Shown here: piece after piece, positions 1 through 8,516 of the stretch
Layout: the number at the start of each line of letters is the position of its first letter
Numbering within the stretch: the stretch's first letter is position 1
NCBI GenBank assembly: GCA_905479025.1
Contig: CAJQKX010000074.1
Coordinates: 1 to 16,407 of the forward strand
Length of the DNA: 16,407 bases
Reading direction: 5' to 3'
From: an uncultured Paraglaciecola sp.
GTDB lineage: Bacteria > Pseudomonadota > Gammaproteobacteria > Enterobacterales > Alteromonadaceae
Made by a program: the position numbers and the translations under genes
Notes under the pieces: generated by a model
Database searches by the model: none
Seen by the model: only the letters and a program-made list of their open reading frames with translations
Told to the model about the DNA's origin: nothing

Positions 1-1916
1 GTCGCCCGTAGTGACTTAAAGCTGATTAAACATAATAAAATAACAGCGCCAAATACATAGAGCATCATCGGCTCTTGCGCTGCATCCACCGCTTCATTTT
101 GTGCAGCCATGACACCAATAGGCCCAGACGCCAATTTAAATTGTAAACTATCGGTTTGGTATTCCTGTCTTAACGCCTTAACTGCATTAATGACACGGCT
201 AATCGTTTCTGCTTTATGATCTTGCATAAATAAAATGATGGGCATCACTGAACAATCACCATTAAGCAGACCTGAAGATGTAGGGATACGTGAGATAGAT
301 TGTACTAATGTTTGTTGGTTACGGGGTAAAACACGCCACTTAGGATTACCTTCGTTATGACCAGCATTAATTAATTTGGCAACGGATGCCAAACTAACAG
401 CAGACTGTACGCCCTGAATATTGGATACTTTCCATTGCAATTCATCAATGGCATTCATCGCCTGATATGATGTACAAGCTTCTGGTGTTGTTTCTACTAG
501 TATGGATAAATAGTCCACACTGATACCATATTTACTGGTGATCAAAGCAGTATCAAGATTATAACGAGAGTCGCTATGTAATGCAGGTGCCCCAGCATGG
601 AGATCGCCAATTTTCATGTTTTGTGCTTGAAACCATGCAAATACAAACAATATTGTTGTGGTAACCAAGACTACAGGCGCAACCTTTGGGCTAGCACAGG
701 CACTTATGACATGCCAAAATTTTGTAGACCATTGGGTTTTATGACTAAACTTATTCTTGTATTTATCGCCAAGTTTCACGAACGACATAAGCACAGGAAG
801 TAAGACCAAATTGGTCAAAATAATCACCGCCACCCCCATACTTGCGGTAATCGCAAGCTCCCGTATGATGCCAATATTAATCACCAATAAGGTCATAAAT
901 CCTATTGTATCTGATAACAAAGCGATGCCACCTGGAATCAACAGAGTTCGAAAAGCCAGTTGTGCTGCTGGTCCTACGTCACTGCCAGCAACCACCTGTT
1001 TACCCAAAGCATTAATCATCTGTACCCCATGACTGATACCTATAGCAAAGACCAAAAAAGGCACCAATATTGACATAGGATCCAATCCAAATCCTAGCAG
1101 GGTTAACAAGCCCAGTTGCCAGATAACCGCTATTACCGAGCACAATAAAGGTAGCAGAGTTAACATCATTGATTTGCAAAAGAAAAATACCAGAACCGCA
1201 GTGATAGCGATGGCGATGGCGAAAAACACCAACACACCTTGTGCACCTTTAGCCACATCGCCAATCATTTTGGCGAAGCCGATAATATGAATACTGACCC
1301 GTTCGTTTTCAAATTTAACGCGCACTTGTTGTTCAAGTTCTTCAGCAATTTCCAAGGAGTCTAGCTTTTTCCCTGTATCGGGATCCAGTTCCAGTAATTG
1401 CGCGGTAACCATCGCACACTTAAAATCATCAGACACCAATCGTCCAACAATTCCTGCTTTATTTATATTCTGGGAAACGGTTTGTAAGGCTGCCGGATTG
1501 GTCGCTTTAAAATCAGCAGGTATCACTGGACCGCCTGCAAACCCGCCTTCAACAATTTCGGTAAATCGTGTAGACGAAGAGAACAAAGATTTAACCAAAG
1601 AGCGGTCTACACCATTAATAAAAAACAGCTGGTCATGTACCTCTTTTAGGGTATTAAAAAACGCTGCATTGAAAATATCCCCATCCTTGTCACACACCGA
1701 TACTAATACATTATTTGCCCCGCCAAAGTCTTTAGCATGTTTCATATAATTACGCATATATTCATGGGTCAAGGGAATATTTTTAGTAAAACCAGCCGCT
1801 AATTTAAGCTGTGATGCTTGGTAAATTAGAAACAGGGTAGCGATTAAAAATATAAAAATAACGATCAGTCTGTTTCTAAAAATGAGTGACTCGGTAAAAT
1901 TGATGATTGTAGACAT
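1..1916 (-). CDS. MMPL/RND-family transporter permease, C-terminus off the window
   Basis: The reading frame is open from an ATG at 1916 to the window edge (638 full codons), so the end is missing. Family members are usually about 770-800 residues. The product is an inner-membrane permease of the MMPL/HpnN branch of the RND superfamily. The visible plan is typical: one membrane helix at about residues 17-32, a periplasmic domain to about 225, a block of five or so helices at about 226-395 containing GISHGVQMIN near 290, another helix near 415, a second periplasmic domain, and a helix starting near 615. The MMPL branch exports or shuttles lipids and other hydrophobic molecules using the proton gradient. 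It starts 6 nt after the YCF48-like gene, with AAGGA 13 nt before the ATG, and is the fourth gene of the DUF1302 operon. The family call is firm; the substrate is unknown. Confidence 0.9.
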   Translation of the reverse strand, partial: MSTIINFTESLIFRNRLIVIFIFLIATLFLIYQASQLKLAAGFTKNIPLTHEYMRNYMKHAKDFGGANNVLVSVCDKDGDIFNAAFFNTLKEVHDQLFFINGVDRSLVKSLFSSSTRFTEIVEGGFAGGPVIPADFKATNPAALQTVSQNINKAGIVGRLVSDDFKCAMVTAQLLELDPDTGKKLDSLEIAEELEQQVRVKFENERVSIHIIGFAKMIGDVAKGAQGVLVFFAIAIAITAVLVFFFCKSMMLTLLPLLCSVIAVIWQLGLLTLLGFGLDPMSILVPFLVFAIGISHGVQMINALGKQVVAGSDVGPAAQLAFRTLLIPGGIALLSDTIGFMTLLVINIGIIRELAITASMGVAVIILTNLVLLPVLMSFVKLGDKYKNKFSHKTQWSTKFWHVISACASPKVAPVVLVTTTILFVFAWFQAQNMKIGDLHAGAPALHSDSRYNLDTALITSKYGISVDYLSILVETTPEACTSYQAMNAIDELQWKVSNIQGVQSAVSLASVAKLINAGHNEGNPKWRVLPRNQQTLVQSISRIPTSSGLLNGDCSVMPIILFMQDHKAETISRVINAVKALRQEYQTDSLQFKLASGPIGVMAAQNEAVDAAQEPMMLYVFGAVILLCLISFKSLRA

Positions 1917-1922
1917 GGCGAA

Positions 1923-2921
1923 TTACAAATCCTTGTGTATATATTTAATACCAATTTCTGTGACCACAACAACCTGCCCGTCTTGAAAAACACCATTGAG
2001 GATCGCTTTTCCATCATCACTTTGGGTATAAGTTACTTGTGTTTCTGAGATACGAACCCGGGCACCATTATTACCTAAAATCATCGAGTTTTTTTCATCA
2101 ATAGAAATAATGGCGTTAAGAGAAGAGGTGCTACCGGAATTAATCGTATTCCATTGTTGTTTATCATGGTCCAACTCAAATAAATGACCACGAAGACCCG
2201 CAGCGAAAACTCTGCCTGACTCGGTTTTAGCGAAGTCAAAAAAAGAACCGTAGTAATCAATATCCATACGCTGCCAGGTATGTCCCATGTCATCACTTAT
2301 GGCCAACAGCCCTGCTTCTCCAGCCAGATATAATCGTTCACCGCTTTGTGAAACGCTGTTTAAGTGAGGTGAAATTGAGGCTAATTCCTCTATATAAAAG
2401 GCTTCGTCCTCTAATCTAATTTCTTCTAAATAATCGAGATCGTCCTGACTCAAAAATTCTGAATGTATTTCAGATACCCAACTTGCACCGCCATCTTGGG
2501 TTCTTAGAAAAGTGCCATACGCGCCGATAGTAATACCATGGTTAGCATTAAAAAAATGAACATCCAACAAGGGACGTTCTATTTGTGGCGTGTAGTATTG
2601 CAATGACCAACTCACACCAGCATCGTTCGTCATCAAAATAGTGGTGTCGTGACCCACTGCCCAGCCTTTATCTCCATTAAAGTCGACAGCGGTCAAAGTG
2701 GCTAAACTAGGGACTACAACCTGAGACCAATCCTGAGTGTGTTTTGATAATAAAACATGCCCTCTTTCCCCCACAGCAATCAGCCGTGAGTCGGACTGAG
2801 CAATATCTAGAAGCAGTGAGCTAGATACTAAGGGGGCTGGATAAGATTGCACGTCAACCTTAGCCAAGGAAGGGGTGATGAATAATATGACCGCGATAAA
2901 ACTAGCTGTTCTTATTTTCAT
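1923..2921 (-). CDS. YCF48-like/BNR-repeat periplasmic beta-propeller protein
   Basis: A 332-residue protein with an N-terminal signal peptide (about residues 1-20, ending SLA) followed by at least six short repeats of the YCF48/BNR type: a G-x-x-G-turn strand, then D-x-G-x-x-W. Clear copies include GWAVGHDTTILMTNDAG with VSW, GTFLRTQDGGASW and GLLAISDDMGHTW. Such repeats build a beta-propeller. YCF48 itself (HCF136) is a photosystem II assembly factor, but in non-photosynthetic bacteria relatives commonly sit between DUF1329 and MMPL genes. The likely role is a periplasmic scaffold for that transporter. The frame is open up to an ATG at 3026, but that start would overlap the DUF1329 gene and put 35 non-signal residues before the signal peptide. 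I therefore chose the ATG at 2921, which has AAAGAAG upstream. It lies 55 nt after DUF1329 and 6 nt before the permease. Confidence 0.88.
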   Translation of the reverse strand: MKIRTASFIAVILFITPSLAKVDVQSYPAPLVSSSLLLDIAQSDSRLIAVGERGHVLLSKHTQDWSQVVVPSLATLTAVDFNGDKGWAVGHDTTILMTNDAGVSWSLQYYTPQIERPLLDVHFFNANHGITIGAYGTFLRTQDGGASWVSEIHSEFLSQDDLDYLEEIRLEDEAFYIEELASISPHLNSVSQSGERLYLAGEAGLLAISDDMGHTWQRMDIDYYGSFFDFAKTESGRVFAAGLRGHLFELDHDKQQWNTINSGSTSSLNAIISIDEKNSMILGNNGARVRISETQVTYTQSDDGKAILNGVFQDGQVVVVTEIGIKYIHKDL

Positions 2922-2976
2922 ATGAGGCTTCTTTATGAATAAAAAAACGGTTGGCATTGCCACCATTTTAGATGAC

Positions 2977-4344
2977 TTAACGCTTTCCTTCACGGCGCAA
3001 TGCTTGGGGCGTAAACTCGCGGTCATCTAATTCAATGCCAAACTGGTACATGTTTTCTTGATTGTCTAAGCCTAATGCTAAATAACGACGAGAGTTAAGA
3101 TCATGTAAAACATCTAGGGTTGACCATTGTGCTGGCACTTCGTAATAATTAATGCCATATGCAATGGCCACCCGATATATTTCGTTTCGACTATCATACA
3201 TATCAGCAAGTTGAACTTGCCAACTATCTTCGTCTATATAAAAAATGCGTTTATGGTAGATATGCCTAAACTCATCTTTTAATGTGGCTTCTACCACCCA
3301 TACTCTATGCTTCTCAAAACGCGTTAAATCTGGATTAATATGCCTAGGCTTAAGTATATCAGCGTACTTTACACTGCTGCTGTGTAACTGATAATTGTTA
3401 TAGGCCACATACATTTCTTTTTTACCTTTTAATTCCCAATTATATCTGTCTGGTGCACCATTAAACATATCAAAATCGTCAGTGGTTCTTAATCCATCAG
3501 CAGCAGTTCCCGGGGCATCATAAGCAATGTTAGGTGCTCTTCTAACGCGACGCTGGCCCGTATTATAAGTCCATGCCTGGCGAGGATCTCTAACCTGATC
3601 CATCGTTTCGTGCACCAACAATGCAGTACCAGCCAGACGCGCTGGCGAAGTAATTTTTTGCTTAAACTTCATCAAAATATTTTCTTCAAACAATTGATCG
3701 GCAGTGGCTTCTTTAGCTGAATACTTGACTAGCAACACATCTTCAAAACCAATAATATTATAGTCTCCACTAGCGGTCGGTGAAGCTTGGCCAGCAAAAC
3801 GTTTAATGGTTTCTCCGCGATAACGTAATATATGATTCCAAATTACCTCCACACCACTTGTGGGAATAGGAAAAGGAATACCAATAATAGCATTTTTAAT
3901 ACCGTTTCCTCCTTGTACTAATTCAGCACTGAGTGCGTTTTTTTTAGTGGCATCATAAACAAACTGTGGTGATGAAGCAGAGCGACGACTAGGATAAATA
4001 GGTAGCTTATAAGTGTCGGGGTATGTTTCAAATAATACTTGTTGGCCATCACTCAAAAAATCAGTGTATTCTTTATAATTTGCCCCTGTTATTTCAAATA
4101 ACAGTTTGTCATCAGGATAAGGGTTGGGATGGTTATCACCTGGCTGATATCCCCCGGGTGGGCTGGTAATACCCCCAGTCCAAGGGGGAATACTACCATC
4201 AGCATTGCCAGATTTGTCCCCGCCTAAAGGTGTAAGTTCGTTACCTAGCTTTGCTGCTTCTTCTTCAGAGACTTTTGCTTGTATATGACTTGCGCCAATT
4301 GTGAGGGTTAAAGCGGCAAAAACCAGATTTATTTTCTTCATCAT
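2977..4344 (-). CDS. DUF1329 family periplasmic (LolB-like) protein
   Basis: A 455-residue protein with a clear signal peptide (MMKKINLVFAALTL..., cleavage expected after residue 23, IQA). The mature start has the DUF1329 signature: EEAAKLGNELTPLGGDKSGN followed by DGSIPPWTGGI. Further family features are the central VHETMDQVRDPRQAWTYNTG and the C-terminal HKRIFYIDEDSW stretch. From memory, solved DUF1329 structures resemble the lipoprotein carrier LolB, which suggests binding of a lipid or other hydrophobic ligand in the periplasm; that ligand role is inferred. The gene begins 11 nt after the DUF1302 stop codon. The ribosome site AGGA overlaps that stop (TAGGACG), so the two are translationally close. 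DUF1302-DUF1329 pairs are very common and nearly always co-occur. Length is normal for the family. Confidence 0.93.
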   Translation of the reverse strand: MMKKINLVFAALTLTIGASHIQAKVSEEEAAKLGNELTPLGGDKSGNADGSIPPWTGGITSPPGGYQPGDNHPNPYPDDKLLFEITGANYKEYTDFLSDGQQVLFETYPDTYKLPIYPSRRSASSPQFVYDATKKNALSAELVQGGNGIKNAIIGIPFPIPTSGVEVIWNHILRYRGETIKRFAGQASPTASGDYNIIGFEDVLLVKYSAKEATADQLFEENILMKFKQKITSPARLAGTALLVHETMDQVRDPRQAWTYNTGQRRVRRAPNIAYDAPGTAADGLRTTDDFDMFNGAPDRYNWELKGKKEMYVAYNNYQLHSSSVKYADILKPRHINPDLTRFEKHRVWVVEATLKDEFRHIYHKRIFYIDEDSWQVQLADMYDSRNEIYRVAIAYGINYYEVPAQWSTLDVLHDLNSRRYLALGLDNQENMYQFGIELDDREFTPQALRREGKR

Positions 4345-4355
4345 GATTTGACGTC

Positions 4356-6416
4356 CTATATTGAATATTTAAGGTTAAAAGAAACAAAATCACGATCTGA
4401 GAGAGCATTGGTAGTACCTATTCCTCCCCAAAAAGCGTTATAACCAGCTGTTGCAGACCATTTATTCAGGTAGTCAAACGTTACAGAAGCACTGGCCGAT
4501 TTTCGTCCTTCAACAAACAAAAACATGGGGTCTGGGGTAATGCCATCAACATCATGTGCAAAAGTGAACCTGTTGTTGATGTTAATTCCTGCAAACACAT
4601 TATTAAAAGTAACATTGGCTAATAGTCTGTAACCCCAAGCACTGTTAGTTGGGAAGGGATTAAGTTCAGGGCCGTTCGATATTATTGTATGCAATGCAGT
4701 TCGAGGATCCCCGTCAGCTGTAGGTTGAAGTGAGGGGCTACGCGCTGTTCCTGGACCATTTAAACGAATTAAATTGGGGTCAGGAAAATCTTCAATACTT
4801 ACGTAACCCAGCTCTGCTAAAATCACTAGATTATCAGTGCCTAACACAGGGCCAAATATATGAGTAGCCGTGGCCTGAATTTGTACTGTATCTGAAGTTA
4901 AATACCCTTGGGCTGTCTCGCCGGGCCCAACCACATACCCCAGATAATTATCAAGTTGAGAAATACCCGCATATGGTGGGGCAATACCAGCAATGGCTAG
5001 TTGTTGAGGCATGGCGGCATATAACAACTCCACATCATCTATCTGTAAGGGTTCATCCACACGATATGCAATCTCTCCCGCCAAAGCGGTATCCCCCAAA
5101 TTAGTATTAAAGCTCAATCCATATAATTTAATATCTTCAGGGTAGACAAAACGTGTTTTTGTAAAGGCTTGGAGGTCCGTTACATTGTCCTTAGTGAGTT
5201 CTTGCCCTGCGATATATCCCAAATCAGCACCAATAGCAGCAGAAGTGAAATTTGAGGCTACACCAGAAATCAAAGGACGTTGACTATGGTAATTAATCAG
5301 ATATAAACCAAACTCAGTTTCATTCATATTTTCAGCGAAATATGACAGTTTGATACCATATTGCCCATCATCATCTGCATCATCGTGGGCACTGTCGCTA
5401 TAGCCTCTTAATGCAACTTTAGTTGAATTAGCCAGATAAGCCAGACCAATTAATGATGCATCGGCACCCAGGCGAAGCGCATCACCTAAGCCATTAAGAC
5501 TAGCCAATAAAATGTCTAAATCAATATCTGGGTTGCCACTAAAGCCAAGTTGAATATTGCTACTTTGCCCACCTTCACCTGCAAAGTCATTGGTTGCAAA
5601 GTAACTCCCCGCTTGCGGTAAACGACTACGTTCCCACTCATATTGATAATAAACAGACACACTGAATTCATCTGTTAATCCAAAAGAAGCAAAGACAGTT
5701 CCAATTGGAATAAACACTTCTTTTAACTCAGCACCTGGTGCCAGTGCCCTAGAAACATCGACTGGATTGATAGTATTAATACCGTGCTGAATAAAGGTAC
5801 TTTCTCCCCAACTGATAACCTGCTGACCAATTCGCAAGCTCACTGGAACATCCCCTAGGTAGAAGTCAGAATAAAAAAATGCATCTAACAAACGCACATC
5901 TGAACATAACTCATCACTAGCCGTTGGCGACTCACAAGGGTCCTGTGTTTGTGCAGTAATAGGATTTTGCCAATCCCGTGTTTTGTCTTTCAACTCCATA
6001 TCATAAAAATACATTCCCCGTAAAAACACCCCCATATCTTGATACTGTAGGTCTAATTCGTGTACCCCTTTAAACAGAGTAGAAATGGTATTATTCTTGT
6101 CGAAGTTAAGGTTGCCCAAATCACCATTAGTAGAATAAGCCCCGTCGGCTTGTGCCCACACTTGTGCTGGGCTGTATAAAGGGTTAGTGGCTGGATTATA
6201 ACCAGTCCAGTCAAATTGTGATTGGTTACTGTTTCCAACTAGTGATAAGTCACGTGTTTCTGTTCTAATACTGGTGCCAAGTGAAAAATTGGAATCAAAG
6301 CTAACAGACCAGTCTCCACTACTCCAACTAGCGGCAGAAACAAATTTTGTACTTACTAAAGTAACTATCCCCAGAGCAATAGAGGTTTTTTTAAATAGTG
6401 TGGTTCCATGGCTCAT
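4356..6416 (-). CDS. DUF1302 family outer-membrane protein
   Basis: A 686-residue protein with a signal peptide (about residues 1-28, ending FVSA) and a mature sequence beginning with the DUF1302 signature W-S-x-G-D-W-S-V-S-F-D-S-N-F-S-L-G-T. The interior is rich in alternating hydrophobic/aromatic strands, and RIGQQVISWGESTF is a typical conserved DUF1302 segment. It ends in a short beta strand (SFNLKYSI), closing on Ile instead of the usual Phe or Trp of outer-membrane barrels. DUF1302 members are predicted barrel-like outer-membrane proteins encoded with DUF1329 genes, and the likely role is passage of a hydrophobic compound across the outer membrane. It is the first gene of its operon. 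The ribosome site GGGAG lies 7 nt before the ATG, and an Fnr-type promoter lies 45-85 nt upstream. Confidence 0.93.
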   Translation of the reverse strand: MSHGTTLFKKTSIALGIVTLVSTKFVSAASWSSGDWSVSFDSNFSLGTSIRTETRDLSLVGNSNQSQFDWTGYNPATNPLYSPAQVWAQADGAYSTNGDLGNLNFDKNNTISTLFKGVHELDLQYQDMGVFLRGMYFYDMELKDKTRDWQNPITAQTQDPCESPTASDELCSDVRLLDAFFYSDFYLGDVPVSLRIGQQVISWGESTFIQHGINTINPVDVSRALAPGAELKEVFIPIGTVFASFGLTDEFSVSVYYQYEWERSRLPQAGSYFATNDFAGEGGQSSNIQLGFSGNPDIDLDILLASLNGLGDALRLGADASLIGLAYLANSTKVALRGYSDSAHDDADDDGQYGIKLSYFAENMNETEFGLYLINYHSQRPLISGVASNFTSAAIGADLGYIAGQELTKDNVTDLQAFTKTRFVYPEDIKLYGLSFNTNLGDTALAGEIAYRVDEPLQIDDVELLYAAMPQQLAIAGIAPPYAGISQLDNYLGYVVGPGETAQGYLTSDTVQIQATATHIFGPVLGTDNLVILAELGYVSIEDFPDPNLIRLNGPGTARSPSLQPTADGDPRTALHTIISNGPELNPFPTNSAWGYRLLANVTFNNVFAGININNRFTFAHDVDGITPDPMFLFVEGRKSASASVTFDYLNKWSATAGYNAFWGGIGTTNALSDRDFVSFNLKYSI

Positions 6417-6460
6417 GCTAACTCTCCCTAATTTTCTAGCATTAAAGTAAACTCTTCATT

Positions 6461-6501
6461 AGCGTATGCCGTGGGCCCTCAAAAAAATTGACAGAGATCA
6501 A
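6461..6501 (-). promoter_or_regulatory. Fnr-type class II promoter of the DUF1302 operon
   Basis: The Fnr-like box TTGACAGAGATCAA (6488-6501) matches TTGATNNNNATCAA at 9 of 10 defined positions. Read on the minus strand, 21 nt later comes TACGCTAA, whose TACGCT hexamer (6461-6466) keeps the key T-A...T of a -10 element. There is no obvious -35 box, as expected when Fnr binds there. The predicted start of transcription is near 6454, about 38 nt before the DUF1302 ATG, and the box centre falls at about -40.5. The upstream operon (12334-12374) has the same arrangement with identical spacing. Crp or another family member could use the site, but the TTGAT half-sites favour Fnr/Anr/EtrA. Confidence 0.72.
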
Positions 6502-7014
6502 AAAGTAGTAAGATGAAGGCTTAATATATCCATGCAGCGTTTTATAGTTATGACTGTGTCTTATTGTCTAAAAACAAATCTAAATTTAAAAAATCAGAGC
6601 CTAATTCTATGGTTATCACTCACCCAGAAATATGATATTCGCCTTGGAAAGTCATGTAAAAAAGAAGATTACACTTAGTTGATTGTAATTTGGGTCTTGT
6701 ATTTTCTGGCGTTACACTTTTTTGAGTACTACAGCCAATACCAACACCAAATGTGTTGAGCTTTCATTAAGTACTCGTATCTTTAAAAGAACGTCTAAGG
6801 GCTAATTTGGGGAAGGATTAATAACAACAGTTATGACGAGTAAAAATTTTGAGAAGCTACCAAGACAGGTTCCTAAAAAATTTTGCTATAAATAATGAAA
6901 AAATTCTCAAGGGTCTTAATCAAATTGGTCAGACTGCTGAATTAATTAAGGCCCATGGGCATGAGTTGATAAATTTTTATATTGTTTGAAGCTCACCATC
7001 ACTTTAAAAATAAA
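6502..7014. other. Intergenic spacer between the two operons
   Basis: About 510 AT-rich bases separate the ACP stop codon from the promoter of the DUF1302 operon. I find no convincing gene. A plus-strand frame is open for 50 codons at 6840-6989 and is discussed among the rejected items. The region holds a concentric inverted repeat (6724-6776, listed separately), a 6-bp inverted repeat ATTACA/TGTAAT at 6668-6689, and the 10-bp palindrome GCCCATGGGC at 6951-6960. No strong intrinsic terminator for the ACP operon is visible: no GC-rich hairpin is followed by a T run in the minus direction. Read-through into the second operon therefore remains possible. Confidence 0.5.
6724..6776. repeat. Concentric nested inverted repeat
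   Basis: An outer perfect 7-bp pair, GAGTACT (6724-6730) and AGTACTC (6770-6776), encloses an inner perfect 6-bp pair, CAACAC (6742-6747) and GTGTTG (6753-6758), around a 5-nt loop. Both pairs share the same centre (6750) and are separated by 11 unpaired bases on each side. In the minus direction it is followed by A residues, so it does not look like a terminator for the ACP operon. It could be a double operator or a cruciform-forming element. Its function is unknown. Confidence 0.5.
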
Positions 7015-7260
7015 CTATTTTCGGCTGTCAATATATTCACTCAAAGATTGTAAGGAATTCACTTTTGCATAATCACTCTCAGGCACATTCACACCGGTTT
7101 CTTTTACGATTAAATCCAGTAGGTTCATAAAATCCATCGAGTCTAAATCAAGCTCTTCTCTTAATTCCTCGTTAGGATCGAGATGCTGCACATCTGCTTC
7201 AGGTGCAATATTTAATATTAGCTTACACACTAGGTCTTTCAATGATTGGTTGTTATTCAT
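7015..7260 (-). CDS. Acyl carrier protein encoded with a 2-oxoacid dehydrogenase
   Basis: An 81-residue acidic protein with the acyl carrier protein fold. The phosphopantetheine attachment motif LDSMDF places the modified serine at residue 41. It is preceded by the acidic LREELDLD segment and followed by the hydrophobic NLLDLIVKETGV helix, as in true ACPs. Length is normal (75-85 residues). The ATG overlaps the E2 stop codon by 4 nt (ATGA), so it should be translated together with the E2 subunit. Its position as last gene of an E1/E2 operon, away from any fatty-acid or polyketide synthase gene, suggests it accepts the acyl group that E2 would normally give to CoA, or carries a starter unit for an enzyme encoded elsewhere. 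That role is inferred; the ACP assignment itself is firm. Confidence 0.9.
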   Translation of the reverse strand: MNNNQSLKDLVCKLILNIAPEADVQHLDPNEELREELDLDSMDFMNLLDLIVKETGVNVPESDYAKVNSLQSLSEYIDSRK

Positions 7261-8516
7261 ACTAGTCTCTCAGGTGTTTGTAAAAGTGCATTAATTTTGT
7301 TGAGTAAGCGGGCCCCAGAATGACCATCACTGACTCGATGATCTGCGGCAAGACTCATGCTGACAATGGTTGCACTAGTCACCCTGTTATCGATTACCCA
7401 GGGCACAATGCGCGGCCTTCCTATACCAATTATAGCCACCTGAGGCGGGAAAATAATACTTTGAATAGTGTCTGAGCCTCTGTCTCCAAGATTAGATACG
7501 GTGACTGTCGCATCTTGCATTTCAGACATGCGTAGCCCTCCATTTCTGGCTCTATTTACTTGATCTTTGATTTTTTCCATCAACTCGACCAGCCCTAGGC
7601 GTTGCGCATCATGGATTGCTACAACCATCAAACCGCCTTGTCGCAAACTAATTGCATTACCCAAATGTATAGAGTCTGATGGCTGATAATGTCCGTCGCG
7701 ATAAAAACCATTAAACGCAGGAAACGCCGTTAATGCACGAGCAATAGCTGAATAGATAACCGCATTGCTCAATATGCGTTGACTAGGGGGCAGTTCTACA
7801 TTGTGGTGGCTCAACCAATTTAATGTGTTGTCTAGCAACATATCTAATTGCAGATAATAATGAGGAATATCTCGCTTTGAACGACTGACAGTCAAAGCAA
7901 TGGCTTCTCGCATCATATCGTTAGAGTCTTTAACGTTATCTGATGCTGGTTCTGTAGGTCGTTTATCTGCAATATTAATATCATCTAACAACACAGCGCC
8001 ATCTGGCCCTGTTCCTTGAGGAAGTTGACGCCAATCAATGCCTAAGTGTTCTGCTTTGTTGCGTGCTGCGGGGGATATTTTTGGTCGTTTAGTATTTAGG
8101 CTATAACTGCTTTTTTCTTCTACGTCTGTGGGCACCCTCCTCACTTTACCTTCAACATGTTGACTATCTGATGAGTGGCCAGCAATCTCTTGACTAACAG
8201 CTCTATTGGAATCAACTTCAAGACTATGCGGCACAACACTTTCCATTATTTGTTCAGGGTTATTGTTTGAATCTTCTTCATTTTTTAGCTGAAGTTCTGC
8301 AATAGGACAACCAATTTCTAATTCATCCCCCTCACCCGCCAATAATGTAACAATGATACCGTCGTCAAACACCTCCATATCAATAAGACCTTTCATGGTT
8401 TCAATGCTGGCAATAATATCGCCTTTAGATACTGAGTCGCCAGGTTTCACGTTCCATTTAACAATAGTGCCCACAGCCATGTCAGCGCCAAAAGATGGCA
8501 TAGTGAGTATTTTCAT
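7257..8516 (-). CDS. Dihydrolipoamide acyltransferase (E2) of a 2-oxoacid/acetoin dehydrogenase-like complex
   Basis: A 419-residue E2 component with three parts. The N-terminal lipoyl domain (about 1-77) has its lysine at K42 in ETMKG. A polar linker leads to a peripheral subunit-binding domain (about 144-180, RPKISPAARNKAEHLGID). The catalytic acyltransferase domain (about 200-419) ends in DHRVSDG (H393, D397), the intact HxxxD-type active site. E2 transfers an acyl group from the lipoyl arm to a thiol acceptor, normally CoA. One lipoyl domain and this length fit acetoin dehydrogenase E2 or Gram-positive-type pyruvate dehydrogenase E2. The lipoyl motif is odd: the usual Asp before Lys is Met, as in biotin carriers. 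The start overlaps the E1 beta stop by 1 nt (TAATG) and the end overlaps the ACP start. Confidence 0.93.
   Translation of the reverse strand: MKILTMPSFGADMAVGTIVKWNVKPGDSVSKGDIIASIETMKGLIDMEVFDDGIIVTLLAGEGDELEIGCPIAELQLKNEEDSNNNPEQIMESVVPHSLEVDSNRAVSQEIAGHSSDSQHVEGKVRRVPTDVEEKSSYSLNTKRPKISPAARNKAEHLGIDWRQLPQGTGPDGAVLLDDINIADKRPTEPASDNVKDSNDMMREAIALTVSRSKRDIPHYYLQLDMLLDNTLNWLSHHNVELPPSQRILSNAVIYSAIARALTAFPAFNGFYRDGHYQPSDSIHLGNAISLRQGGLMVVAIHDAQRLGLVELMEKIKDQVNRARNGGLRMSEMQDATVTVSNLGDRGSDTIQSIIFPPQVAIIGIGRPRIVPWVIDNRVTSATIVSMSLAADHRVSDGHSGARLLNKINALLQTPERLV

Noticed and set aside
6840..6989. Plus-strand 50-codon open frame ending in AELIKAHGHELINFYIV
   Set aside because: It has no in-frame start codon with a ribosome site and no recognisable homology. 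It could be a gene remnant, but chance cannot be excluded in AT-rich DNA.
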